Source: a bacterium (GTDB lineage Bacteria > Bacteroidota > Bacteroidia > Bacteroidales > Muribaculaceae). From it: DNA of 64,000 bases. The stretch spans positions 1 to 64,000 of the forward strand of contig JAAVBX010000023.1 in the NCBI GenBank assembly GCA_014802625.1. Direction: 5' to 3'. Under the pieces are notes generated by a model. That model was not told where the DNA came from. It was given only the letters and a program-made list of their open reading frames with translations, and searched no databases. Below, piece after piece: positions 1 to 8,751 of the stretch. Every line of letters starts with the position of its first letter. The stretch's first letter is position 1. Made by a program: the position numbers and the translations under genes.

Positions 1-61
<61 letters not shown>

Positions 62-68
62 AAATAAG

Positions 69-152
69 TGTCCAAGATGAGACTCGAACTCACACAGCCT
101 AATGGCCACTACCCCCTCAAAGTAGCGCGTCTACCAATTCCGCCACCTGGAC
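69..152 (-). tRNA. tRNA-Leu (GAG)
   Basis: Minus-strand tRNA with an 84-nt body. Acceptor GTCCAGG pairs with CTTGGAC, with one G-U pair and discriminator A. The anticodon loop TTGAGGG lies between CTACT and GGTAG, giving anticodon GAG. A long variable arm typical of class II tRNA-Leu is present. CCA is not encoded: the bases after the discriminator are CTT. It lies between two tRNA-Gly genes. Confidence 0.93.
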
Positions 153-174
153 ATTTTTATCAGAAGATTTAATT

Positions 175-250
<76 letters not shown>

Positions 251-297
251 GTTTAATTAATCTACAACTCTCTTTTCATTCTTTTCATTGTTCGATT

Positions 298-373
<76 letters not shown>

Positions 374-425
374 ATTTTCTTGTCATTTGCATCAGGAACC
401 GCTCTCGTTTCCCTCATTTGCGATG

Positions 426-457
426 CAAAGTTACGACTTTTTTCTGGATTACGCAAA
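426..457 (-). promoter_or_regulatory. Bacteroidota-type promoter of the tRNA cluster
   Basis: On the minus strand there is a TTTG (-33 element, 454-457), a 20-nt spacer, and TAACTTTG (-7 element TAnnTTTG, 426-433). This matches the known promoter consensus of Bacteroides and relatives. It faces the tRNA-Gly gene ending at 373. Confidence 0.8.
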
Positions 458-543
458 TTTTTTTGCCATAAATTTTCAACTTTATTTTAATGAATTTATT
501 AATATGTTGAGCCTCAATATATTTGAACAGGCCATATGAAAGG

Positions 544-1386
544 TCATTTTTTTGGTAATGTCGCCGGAATTGCCCGATTGGCTATCTCAGAGGGTACACC
601 GAGAGTGATTGCAGTCTTTCGGTCAGTTATGGCTTCTTTAGTGCGGTAGTGGAGATTATGTATGATCCCGCGCAGTAAATAAAGCTCACCGTTGCGCGGA
701 TACAGATCAATCGCATTATACACGCACTGATCGGCCTCATCAAGTTGAGAGTCGTTAATTAGGGCTGTAATCAACCCGATGTGGCTTTCAGGCTCATCGA
801 GCACCTCGATTCGTCTTCTGTAGAGTCTGGCTGCCTCTTGATGGTTCCCGAGTAACGCATGGCATCTGGCGGCTCCGTCAATGGAGCTTGGATCATCGGC
901 AGTCTGATCAAGCACGGTTTTGAAATCGTCCAGGGCTTCATTGGGTCGATTATCCATGAGTAGCAATTGTCCATGCAATCGTCGTGCGTTAATATCCGCA
1001 GGTTCTATCTCAATGGCTCTCTCAAGCGATTCAAGCGCTTCTGACGGCTTCGAGGCAAGTATTAGTGTCTTCGCACGATTCGTAAGTATTACGGCAGAAC
1101 GGGGAGATTTTACGAGGGCTACGTCATAAGCCTCGATTGCATCGGAATAGTTGCCGGTCTCGGTCAGGCATAATCCGAGATTGGCGAACACCATCGAGTT
1201 TAATGGGGATGCGGGATTTGAGCGCAATGCCATTCTATAGTATTCAGCGGCCTTGGAGAATTGTTCTTTCCCGGCATAATATTCGGCGGAGTCTATATAA
1301 GTCTCATATTTAGTGGCGGCCGATGAGGGTGAAAATGTTGTGATGGAGAGAATGGCAGCCACGATTCTTAACATTTTATTTCTCAT
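544..1386 (-). CDS. secreted TPR-repeat protein
   Basis: 280 aa. A hydrophobic N-terminal signal peptide (about residues 1-23, ending SSA) is followed by about seven consecutive tetratricopeptide repeats with the usual A-x2-Y and E-A-x3-Y/F pattern (for example around residues 30-60, 64-95 and 98-130). TPR proteins act as protein-protein scaffolds, and a periplasmic location is inferred from the signal peptide. No catalytic domain is visible. It lies downstream of dsbD but behind a hairpin (1425-1455), so it probably has its own transcription or depends on read-through. No clear promoter is visible in the short gap. The specific role is unknown. Confidence 0.85.
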   Translation of the reverse strand: MRNKMLRIVAAILSITTFSPSSAATKYETYIDSAEYYAGKEQFSKAAEYYRMALRSNPASPLNSMVFANLGLCLTETGNYSDAIEAYDVALVKSPRSAVILTNRAKTLILASKPSEALESLERAIEIEPADINARRLHGQLLLMDNRPNEALDDFKTVLDQTADDPSSIDGAARCHALLGNHQEAARLYRRRIEVLDEPESHIGLITALINDSQLDEADQCVYNAIDLYPRNGELYLLRGIIHNLHYRTKEAITDRKTAITLGVPSEIANRAIPATLPKK

Positions 1387-1424
1387 ATTATTCCCAACGC
1401 CATCCGGGAATTTTTATTATAATA

Positions 1425-1455
1425 AAACGGATCGCAGAAAGTCTGCGATCCGTTT
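1425..1455 (-). terminator. hairpin terminator after dsbD
   Basis: Perfect 14-bp inverted repeat AAACGGATCGCAGA / TCTGCGATCCGTTT with a 3-nt loop. On the minus strand it is followed by TATTATAATAAAAA, an A/T-rich tail. It lies 26 bp after the dsbD stop. Confidence 0.75.
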
Positions 1456-1480
1456 GAGATAGTTGCTGGCGAATAAGATT

Positions 1481-3502
1481 TTACTTAGCCGCTTTTTTGT
1501 AATTGTTCTTACCCATTTCGAGGAATGCCTTGTAGCCGGGGATATCCTCTTTGTATACGAATGCGGGAGCAAGCGGACGGGCGTTTTGATCGACAATCAC
1601 GTGGAATGGTTGAGCATTGGCACCGAATTTTGAGCGCTGGAGGTAGCTCCACTTGTCGCCGTATGTGCGGAGGGTTCTGACTGTGCCATCCTTCTCGGTG
1701 ATTTTGATAGGCTCGGGAAGAGCTTTCTTTTCGTCGACCATCAGGGTGACAAGAATAAAGTCGTTATCGATTGAATTCTTGACATCTGGATCGGTCCAGA
1801 CTGCAGCCTCCATTTTTCGGCAGTTGACGCAACCATAGCCGGAGAAGTCGAGGAGGACAGGCTTATTGAGCTGTTGCGCGAGTCTCATGCCCTCTTCAAA
1901 GTCATCTACCTCCGCATGCACGTCGCCTTCAAACAGCGAGAAGTCCTGAGTGCTGATGGGGGGAGAGAAAGCGGAGATGCTTTTTAGGGGTGCGCCCCAA
2001 AGGCCGGGAAGCATGTAGACTGCGAATGCAAAAGATATGCAAGCGAGCATGAAACGTCCTACGCCTGTCTTTTCAACCTCATCGTCGTGGGGGAATCTGA
2101 GTTTGCCGAGGAGATACACCCCGAGGAGGAAGAAGATGACAATCCAAAGGGATACGAATACTTCGCGGTCAAGAATACGCCATCCGTAGGCGAGATCGGC
2201 AACGGAGAGGAACTTGAGAGCGAGGGCAAGCTCGAGGAATCCGAGCACGACTTTCACTGTGTTCATCCAACCACCACTCTTAGGCATTGCCTTGAGCATA
2301 GTGGGGAACATGGCGAAAAGCGAGAACGGAAGTGCGAGTGCGAGTGCGAAACCGAACATGCCGATTGCGGGGGACACAAAATTACTTGTGGCGGCTGCCT
2401 CGACAAGCAGGGTACCGATAATCGGACCAGTGCAGGAGAAGGATACAAGAACGAGAGTGAATGCCATGAAGAAGACACTCAGAAGACCTGTGGTGGTATC
2501 GACCTTTGAATCCATCTTGTTAGTCCAGGAGGCAGGAAGCGTGAGCTCAAAGCCACCCATGAACGAGATTGCGAAGACTACGAGGAGCAGGAAGAAGATG
2601 ATATTGAAGAGGGCTGAAGTGGCCAATTCATTCAATGCGGATGCTCCGAATATAATAGTCACCGCTAAACCAAGCACGACGTAAATCACGATGATGGAAA
2701 GACCGTAGATTGCTGCAGTACCAACGGATTTCGACTTGCTCTTGTTCTGCTTGAGGAAGAAGGAGACCGTCATGGGAATCATCGGCCATACGCAAGGTGT
2801 CACGAGGGCGATTAGACCGCCTATGAAACCTGCGATAAAGATATACCAGAGAGAGCGGCCCTGCTGTTCGGGGGCATCCTCGAATACACGCAGTTCTGCC
2901 TCAACGTTATTCCACCAGGACTTGTCAGCTTCAACGCCCGAGAGATTGGCTTCAGGTGTCATGAAGGGTTCTGCGGCCTGAAGGGAGTCAGTCATCTCGA
3001 CAAGAGCGTTCACCTCTGCGGCTTCGTCAGCTTTCTTTTCATCTTTTTCTTCCTTGGCTCCGGCGAAACTGCCCTTCAGCATTTTCGCATCGCCAACTTG
3101 TACGCAACCGTTGTCGTTGCAGGCCTGACCTTGAATCTCAACATTTACACTGAAATTCTTGGCTGTTGGCTGCAGTTTCTGAGTGAACACTACTGTGCCC
3201 TCATAGAAATGTTGGTCAACTTCGAAGATGTCGTCAAACTCGGTAGTGTACTTTTTATTGGCTTGGGGTGAGCCAACAGTCTTACATCCCTCTACATCAA
3301 AGTAGAATTTCAGAGGCATTGATCCTCCGGCCGGATTGTCGACTGAGTAGAGGTGATAGCCGGGATTGACAGTAGCTGTGATTTTCACCGACGGATGGTC
3401 GGTGTTGTCGTCCTGAAGGGCGATTGTCCAGTTGACCGCGTCAGCGGCCCAGACACATATTGCCATCAGAATCAACGAAAATGTTAGAAAGAATCTTTTC
3501 AT
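1481..3502 (-). CDS. dsbD: thiol:disulfide interchange protein DsbD family
   Basis: 673 aa, full three-domain architecture. A signal peptide (1-19) is followed by an N-terminal DsbD-alpha-like periplasmic domain (about 20-150) with a CX4C pair (QACNDNGC). A central polytopic membrane domain (about 218-500) carries the paired cysteines in VTPCVWP and FSCTGP. A C-terminal thioredoxin domain has C558-VN-C561. Known role of the family: it carries electrons from cytoplasmic thioredoxin across the inner membrane to periplasmic thiol proteins. It is the last gene of an apparent operon with an Omp28-like lipoprotein (gap 46 bp), a DUF6029 barrel and a TlpA-like protein. These carry cysteine pairs and are plausible electron acceptors (inference). 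Confidence 0.95.
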   Translation of the reverse strand: MKRFFLTFSLILMAICVWAADAVNWTIALQDDNTDHPSVKITATVNPGYHLYSVDNPAGGSMPLKFYFDVEGCKTVGSPQANKKYTTEFDDIFEVDQHFYEGTVVFTQKLQPTAKNFSVNVEIQGQACNDNGCVQVGDAKMLKGSFAGAKEEKDEKKADEAAEVNALVEMTDSLQAAEPFMTPEANLSGVEADKSWWNNVEAELRVFEDAPEQQGRSLWYIFIAGFIGGLIALVTPCVWPMIPMTVSFFLKQNKSKSKSVGTAAIYGLSIIVIYVVLGLAVTIIFGASALNELATSALFNIIFFLLLVVFAISFMGGFELTLPASWTNKMDSKVDTTTGLLSVFFMAFTLVLVSFSCTGPIIGTLLVEAAATSNFVSPAIGMFGFALALALPFSLFAMFPTMLKAMPKSGGWMNTVKVVLGFLELALALKFLSVADLAYGWRILDREVFVSLWIVIFFLLGVYLLGKLRFPHDDEVEKTGVGRFMLACISFAFAVYMLPGLWGAPLKSISAFSPPISTQDFSLFEGDVHAEVDDFEEGMRLAQQLNKPVLLDFSGYGCVNCRKMEAAVWTDPDVKNSIDNDFILVTLMVDEKKALPEPIKITEKDGTVRTLRTYGDKWSYLQRSKFGANAQPFHVIVDQNARPLAPAFVYKEDIPGYKAFLEMGKNNYKKAAK

Positions 3503-3548
3503 AAAATTCTTCGGATAGGTTAGATGTGATATGGTAATGAATTAAGGA

Positions 3549-4373
3549 TTATTCCTCCTGATGCTGGATCACATGGGCCTCTTCACACTGCTCCACTCTA
3601 TGGGAGTCATTTTGAATGAATGCAACGACCAGACAATTTTCTGCCACATATTCCTCGGGAAGAGTATAAGTGACGGAGCCGGAGCGCACGTCATCAAGAT
3701 GGAACCCGCTTCCAATCGAGATGCCCCAATCACCAGTCAAAGATGCACGTAGGGCGTGGTTGTGGGTGTATTGTGGAATCCATGCGCTTCCTGAGAGCTG
3801 CGGACCGATGATGCCGTTCTCTACAAGCCAGAGATTCATATTCAGATTGCCGGAGTAACCGGAATTGAACACGACTTCATAATCGACGGTTAGCTCGCGT
3901 TTTGAAGAGTCATAGGTATTGGAGAGGGAAATTTCGGCAGGAGCAGGATTCCCGAGAGCTGCATCGACCAGACCACCCCAAGCGGAGATGTTGGTTTCCG
4001 GGCTTCCGCCATCAACCAAGATGGCGGGGAATCCCATGGGGTTGTAGGCGGCATAATATACGTCGGCCTCATCGGAGTTGAGATTGAAATTGCCCATCGG
4101 CCCACTGAATGTGGTTCCCGAAGGGTGCATGCTCACCGCTATTACGGAACCTTCGTTGGCCTTCTGAATTTCGCTCAGTGTCATCGCACCTGTGGGACAG
4201 TTGGAGCATTTGATACCGGTGAATTCCTGTACGAGCACTTTTCGTGCGATTTGTACACTTGGTAATTCTATGTATCTGTCGGCCGGCTCCACATTATCAC
4301 ATGAGGCCATTCCGGCTACCATAAGGATAGATCCGCCTAACAGGGGGTATTTTGAAAATCTTTTGCGAATCAT
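3549..4373 (-). CDS. Omp28-like thioredoxin-fold lipoprotein
   Basis: 274 aa from the ATG at 4373. A longer reading frame upstream would overlap the preceding gene and hide the signal. This start gives a lipoprotein signal ending VAGMASC (lipid-anchored Cys25) and leaves 7 bp to the preceding gene. After the anchor comes VLVQEFTGIKCSNCP, with a CXXC pair (C56, C59) at the start of a thioredoxin-like domain as in the Omp28-related outer-membrane proteins of Porphyromonas and relatives. The C-terminal half is beta-rich. Probably a surface or periplasmic lipoprotein; reductase or isomerase activity is inferred, not shown. Gene order tlpA-like, DUF6029, Omp28, dsbD suggests it is part of a redox pathway. 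Confidence 0.85.
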   Translation of the reverse strand: MIRKRFSKYPLLGGSILMVAGMASCDNVEPADRYIELPSVQIARKVLVQEFTGIKCSNCPTGAMTLSEIQKANEGSVIAVSMHPSGTTFSGPMGNFNLNSDEADVYYAAYNPMGFPAILVDGGSPETNISAWGGLVDAALGNPAPAEISLSNTYDSSKRELTVDYEVVFNSGYSGNLNMNLWLVENGIIGPQLSGSAWIPQYTHNHALRASLTGDWGISIGSGFHLDDVRSGSVTYTLPEEYVAENCLVVAFIQNDSHRVEQCEEAHVIQHQEE

Positions 4374-4380
4374 AATCAAG

Positions 4381-6243
4381 TTAGAAAGTGTAGTTATAAG
4401 TGAGGGAGAAGCCCTTGGATGCCGGAACCATGCGGCAGACACCTCCGGAACAGTTCATGCCGGCGCGGTTGCGTGCAAATGAGAGTCCGAAACGGTTGGC
4501 GCGGTAGTTGAAGGTAACCATTGCGGTGTAGTAATGCTCCTTTGTTACTCCCAGATTGTAGTTGTCGGAAAGTGTGAACATCCAGTGAGGAGCGAGAGAG
4601 AGCTCGGCCAGACCGCAGATCCAATCCTTGTCATCTTGACGAGTGGTGAGATACTGCACCTCCCAGCGGAGTTGGGTACGCTTTGCCATTTTCCACTGTC
4701 CTTCGAGAATAAAGGTATTGGCAGTCACCATTATGTCGCCGCCATGTTCAGTCGGATGTCCGAAAATGCTGTTGTAATTCAGACGCTGGAAGAGGTAGAA
4801 GAGAGTCAACTGAATTTTGCGGCTGAATTTTTTATTGATTTCGAAATTGACATCGGCATAACGGAGTCCGCCAGTCTTCCAATATGCTGATCCAAGGCCG
4901 TCAGTTCCGTAGAGAGCCGGATTTGTAGTGTATTGGATTTCATTGCCGGAGGGATCATAGCCTACTGCCGGAGGGCCGAGAGGTGCCTGATTCTGTAGAT
5001 CCGCGATATATGATCCGGAAAGTTTGACATTCGTGCCATACTTGCCACCGAGCGGAGTGTTGCGCTTGAACAGATAACGCACCTCGGCCTGATAAGCCCA
5101 TTCTCCATTGTAATCCGTTGCATATGGATAAAGGGCGGCCAGTGTGTAGGTCTGAGTGTTGGTGAATGCCGGGAGATAGTTTATATAGGCATTGGTCTGT
5201 AAAACCTGGTCAGACATGAATGCCATATTCTCGCTTCTCTTGGCTTGAACGTAAGCGCTGAATCCTTTGGCTGCATAAGATACAGAAAGGAGTTCTACAT
5301 GACCATTGCGATAGATGTAGTTATTGACTGCATTCGGATCATTATTTTTTGTCGCGAATTCAGCAAGCACACTGAAATCCTTGAGTCGGGCATTGATACG
5401 TCCGTCGAAGGCGGCTACTGTTTCAGGATAATTAAGACGATATTTGATATCATCGATAGTGGTCGTGATAATATCGCCATTCCCTTTTTTGTTATGTTTG
5501 CCTACATAGGAGAATCCGAGCGTGATGCCGTAACGTGGATTGAATGAGTCGGCAAACGACTCGTTGATACTCCACTCTGCGTCTCCACCCCAGATAAGGT
5601 CAGGAGTGTGAGTCCAGAATCTGCGCTCCTTTCCGACAAGGGCCGTCAAATAAAGACCTTTTGCAGGATTCGCCTTCAAACGACCGCCTCGGAGTGCGCC
5701 ATCGACGCCAAGGGCACGTTCCTGATAAGTGCGCAAAATCAAGCCTGATCCAAACTGCTCGTAGAAATCACCGGCGGTCAGCTGGAATCCCTTATACTTA
5801 CCGGTCAGCCAGAAATATGGGACGCCCCAACCGGCAAATCCCGGCATCTGAGCCTCCTGAAATCCCGGCAATGGCCACTTCGTGAATTGGAAACGGGCTC
5901 CTGCGGAGACATACGGGGCATTGACTGTGAAGTCGAAATATGTGTTGTTAAGAACCTTGGCCGGATAATCATCAACCTTGATTCCAAGGGAAGGATCATT
6001 CATCGGAACCATAAATTCCGACTGGATGCTTCCGGTTGCTCTTACGCCACTCCACCATGATGGTTTTTCGGGCATGTAATCGGAGGTGGATTCCGGCACA
6101 CTGACGGTCTCCCCTTGATATTTGCGTTCGGTCATGACAACGGATTTCTCGTCATTTTCCGAGACCGTTTCCGTAGCTGAGGCAGACATTGCCATAGCTG
6201 CGAACAGAAGAGGGATTGCCGCGCGAAATGAAATGTTTGGCAT
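4381..6243 (-). CDS. DUF6029 outer-membrane beta-barrel protein
   Basis: 620 aa with a signal peptide (1-24, ending SASA). The rest is rich in alternating hydrophobic/aromatic residues and ends in an aromatic strand (SLTYNYTF), as expected for an outer-membrane barrel. Sequence blocks such as FYEQFGSGLILRTYQ and LGVDGALRGGR match what I know of the DUF6029 family, whose function is not established. A cysteine pair spaced CX4C (C598 and C603, in NCSGGVCR) sits just before the final strand. It is flanked by a TlpA-like gene (gap 98 bp) and an Omp28 lipoprotein (gap 7 bp). Context suggests a role in thiol chemistry at the outer membrane (inference). Confidence 0.85.
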   Translation of the reverse strand: MPNISFRAAIPLLFAAMAMSASATETVSENDEKSVVMTERKYQGETVSVPESTSDYMPEKPSWWSGVRATGSIQSEFMVPMNDPSLGIKVDDYPAKVLNNTYFDFTVNAPYVSAGARFQFTKWPLPGFQEAQMPGFAGWGVPYFWLTGKYKGFQLTAGDFYEQFGSGLILRTYQERALGVDGALRGGRLKANPAKGLYLTALVGKERRFWTHTPDLIWGGDAEWSINESFADSFNPRYGITLGFSYVGKHNKKGNGDIITTTIDDIKYRLNYPETVAAFDGRINARLKDFSVLAEFATKNNDPNAVNNYIYRNGHVELLSVSYAAKGFSAYVQAKRSENMAFMSDQVLQTNAYINYLPAFTNTQTYTLAALYPYATDYNGEWAYQAEVRYLFKRNTPLGGKYGTNVKLSGSYIADLQNQAPLGPPAVGYDPSGNEIQYTTNPALYGTDGLGSAYWKTGGLRYADVNFEINKKFSRKIQLTLFYLFQRLNYNSIFGHPTEHGGDIMVTANTFILEGQWKMAKRTQLRWEVQYLTTRQDDKDWICGLAELSLAPHWMFTLSDNYNLGVTKEHYYTAMVTFNYRANRFGLSFARNRAGMNCSGGVCRMVPASKGFSLTYNYTF

Positions 6244-6272
6244 GATATTAGGTTATATTCATTTACAATTGA

Positions 6273-6316
6273 TGTATGACCGGCCAATTCACATAGGTGA
6301 AAGGACCGACCATACA
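6273..6316 (-). other. stem-loop between tlpA-like gene and DUF6029 gene
   Basis: The 98-bp gap holds an interrupted inverted repeat: outer arms TGTATG / CATACA, an inner CGG / CCG, and TTCAC / GTGAA around a 4-nt loop. There is no U-run. It could be an RNA-processing or stability element inside the operon; this is only a structural observation. Confidence 0.4.
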
Positions 6317-6341
6317 TACATGTACTTGTTATCTCAGATGC

Positions 6342-6830
6342 TTATTTTGCCGCATTCTGCACGGCTTCGAGGATGTCCTCTTCTCCACCATCTACATATC
6401 CCTGATGGTTCCAGACGATATTACCCTCTCCGTCAACAACGAACACGTGCGGGATATCGTTGACACCGAGCTGACGCTTGAATTCATTGGAGGGATCGAG
6501 AAGGACTTCATAGTCGCTCCAGCCTTTACCTTCGATAAGAGGCTTTACTTTCTGAGTGTTCTGTCCCTCGTCAATGCTGACAGCGATGAGGCGTACACCG
6601 GTCTCATCCTGCCAATCGGGGTATACCTCATGGATAGCTTTCAGCTCGCGCATGCAGGGTTTGCACCATGTGGCGAAGAAAGAGATGATGAAAGGTTTGC
6701 CGTCGTTGGAGAGAGTGGCGGTGTCAACCGTATTACCGTTCACATCGGTAAGATTCACGGATGGAAGGCCTGCGGATGCACTGATAGCCGTAAGAGCTAC
6801 AGCGGCCGTCATGAAGAATTTTTTAAACAT
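6342..6830 (-). CDS. TlpA-like periplasmic thioredoxin
   Basis: 162 aa. A signal peptide (1-20, ending SASA) is followed by a single thioredoxin-fold domain with FFATWCKPC (C56, C59), the cis-Pro region DIPHVFVVD near residue 130, and TlpA/ResA-like spacing. The family reduces disulfides in extracytoplasmic proteins, usually kept reduced by DsbD/CcdA, and DsbD is encoded three genes downstream. It is the first gene of the operon. The 286 bp upstream are shared with the divergent iorA. No convincing TAnnTTTG box is visible on this strand. Confidence 0.92.
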   Translation of the reverse strand: MFKKFFMTAAVALTAISASAGLPSVNLTDVNGNTVDTATLSNDGKPFIISFFATWCKPCMRELKAIHEVYPDWQDETGVRLIAVSIDEGQNTQKVKPLIEGKGWSDYEVLLDPSNEFKRQLGVNDIPHVFVVDGEGNIVWNHQGYVDGGEEDILEAVQNAAK

Positions 6831-7030
6831 ATGTGATAATGATGTTGGTTGAACTTTTTTTGGAGAGTTTTATACAGGTTCCGTTCGCGGTTTTGACCTC
6901 GGATACAGGGAGCCTGAAAACTTCGCACCGCTAAATTAATAAAATTTTTATAAGTAGCGCGCGCTTTAAGATGATTTTTTATGGTTATTATGAAATTTAA
7001 GTATAAATACACATCTGAGGGCCCGGAATG

Positions 7031-7044
7031 ATGTTATGTAACAT
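7031..7044. promoter_or_regulatory. short palindrome upstream of iorA promoter
   Basis: ATGTTATGTAACAT forms 6-bp arms around a TG spacer. It lies 20 bp upstream of the -33 element of the iorA promoter, within the divergent tlpA-like/iorA region. A possible operator; no regulator is identified. Confidence 0.3.
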
Positions 7045-7064
7045 ATAAAAAAGCCTATGTCGGG

Positions 7065-7096
7065 TTTGCCGAACTTCGGGAAAATTCGTATATTTG
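7065..7096 (+). promoter_or_regulatory. Bacteroidota-type promoter of iorA
   Basis: TTTG at 7065-7068, a 20-nt spacer, and TATATTTG at 7089-7096 (TAnnTTTG). The start codon at 7117 is about 15 nt after the expected transcription start. Confidence 0.8.
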
Positions 7097-7116
7097 CACA
7101 TCGAATCTAATTATAC

Positions 7117-8739
7117 ATGAAAACGAAAAAACTTTTGTTGGGCGACGAGGCACTTGCCTTGGGAGCCATAAATGCAGGTTTGTCCGGGGCATACGCCTAT
7201 CCCGGCACACCGTCGACAGAGATTCTTGAGTTTGTTCAGGGTAATGAAGTGGCCCGTGAACGAAGGATTCATTCGCATTGGAGCAGTAATGAAAAGACTG
7301 CCGTAGAGGAGGCTCTCGGTATGTCATATTGTGGCAAGCGTGCTATCGTTTCGATGAAGCATGTCGGAATGAATGTGGCGGCCGATGCCTACGTTAATTC
7401 CGCCATGACCGGTGCAAACGGAGGTCTTCTTGTCATCGCGGCCGATGATCCTTCCATGCATTCATCACAAAATGAACAGGATTCGCGATTCTATGCGGAT
7501 TTTGCATTAATGCCGGTGCTCGAGCCTTCCGATCAGCAGGAGGCTTACGATATGGCAAAGTATGGCTTTGAATTATCGGAGCGCTTTGCAATCCCTGTTC
7601 TCGTACGCCTTGTCACCCGCTTGAGCCATAGTCGTGCGGTAGTGGATACGGACGATACCGCAGCTCCGGAGAATGAACTTCATTATCCGGCCAAGCCGAA
7701 ACAGTGGGTGCTGATGCCGGCAATATCCAAAGAGAGGTATAAAGTGCTTCTTGAGGATTATAAGCGATTCGAGGAGGCGTCAGAAGAATCTCCTTTCAAT
7801 AAATTTATTGATGGTGAAGATAAGTCACTCGGAATTGTTGTGACAGGTTTGGCATGGAACTATCTTAAGGAAACATTCCCGGATGGAATCCCCTTCCCTG
7901 TTGTCAAAGTATCGCAATATCCTCTTCCGTCACGCAAGATCGCCAAACTCTTTGATGAATGTGAGGCCGTGATGGTAATCGAGGAGGGGCAGCCGCTGGT
8001 TGAGAAAAAACTGAGAGGTCTTCTTGATCGTACCGGAAAAATTTATGGTAAGATTTCAGGCGAACTCAATCTCACCGGTGAACTAACTCCGGATCTTGTC
8101 AAGAAAGGTATAGCCAAAGTAAAGGGAGATCTTGATTGCCTTAAGGAAGCGGAATTACATGAGGCTTCGAAGGTGACTAAGCCTCGTCCGCCGGCATTGT
8201 GTCAAGGCTGCGGCCATCGTGATGTGTATGCCGCATTGAACGCAGTTCTTGAGGAATATGACAATCCTAAAGTGTTTGGAGATATCGGTTGTTATACTCT
8301 CGGGTTCCTTTCTCCGTTCAATGCTATCGATACTTGCGTGGATATGGGTGCATCAATAACTATGGCCAAGGGTGCCTCGGATGCGGGTCAACACCCGGCC
8401 GTGGCTATAATCGGTGATTCCACATTCACTCATTCCGGAATGACAGGGTTACTTGACGCTATTAATGAGAACACTCCGATGACTGTGATCATCTCGGATA
8501 ATCTGACAACAGGTATGACGGGAGGTCAGGATTCACAGGGCACCGGCAAGCTTGAGGATATATGTCTCGGTCTTGGCGCGAATGCTGCTCATGTACGCAC
8601 GATAGATTCTCTCCCCAAGAATATAGAGCAGATGAAGAATCTCTTCCGAGAGGAAATCAACTATAATGGATTGTCGGTAATCATCAGCCGACGTGAGTGC
8701 ATTCAGACGGCTCGTCGACATGCCTCTGCAAAGAAATAA
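7117..8739 (+). CDS. iorA: indolepyruvate ferredoxin oxidoreductase alpha subunit
   Basis: 540 aa. The order is an N-terminal 2-oxoacid oxidoreductase pyrimidine-binding domain (GDEALALGAINAG, AYPGTPSTEI), a middle transketolase-C-like domain, and a C-terminal thiamine-diphosphate-binding domain (LCQGCGHRDVY near 368, GDIGCYTLG, then GDSTFTHSG). The family oxidatively decarboxylates arylpyruvates (indolepyruvate, phenylpyruvate) to aryl-acetyl-CoA with reduction of ferredoxin. The protein ends at SRRECIQTARRHASAKK and lacks the C-terminal two-[4Fe-4S] ferredoxin domain of archaeal IorA, so electrons must leave by another route. iorB follows after 12 bp. Confidence 0.93.
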   Translation: MKTKKLLLGDEALALGAINAGLSGAYAYPGTPSTEILEFVQGNEVARERRIHSHWSSNEKTAVEEALGMSYCGKRAIVSMKHVGMNVAADAYVNSAMTGANGGLLVIAADDPSMHSSQNEQDSRFYADFALMPVLEPSDQQEAYDMAKYGFELSERFAIPVLVRLVTRLSHSRAVVDTDDTAAPENELHYPAKPKQWVLMPAISKERYKVLLEDYKRFEEASEESPFNKFIDGEDKSLGIVVTGLAWNYLKETFPDGIPFPVVKVSQYPLPSRKIAKLFDECEAVMVIEEGQPLVEKKLRGLLDRTGKIYGKISGELNLTGELTPDLVKKGIAKVKGDLDCLKEAELHEASKVTKPRPPALCQGCGHRDVYAALNAVLEEYDNPKVFGDIGCYTLGFLSPFNAIDTCVDMGASITMAKGASDAGQHPAVAIIGDSTFTHSGMTGLLDAINENTPMTVIISDNLTTGMTGGQDSQGTGKLEDICLGLGANAAHVRTIDSLPKNIEQMKNLFREEINYNGLSVIISRRECIQTARRHASAKK

Positions 8740-8751
8740 AGCAACAGTCAT

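Noticed and set aside
2087..2509. 140-aa plus-strand frame rich in Glu/His
   Set aside because: It is the antisense of the well-supported dsbD membrane domain; composition comes from the opposite strand and there is no signal of its own.
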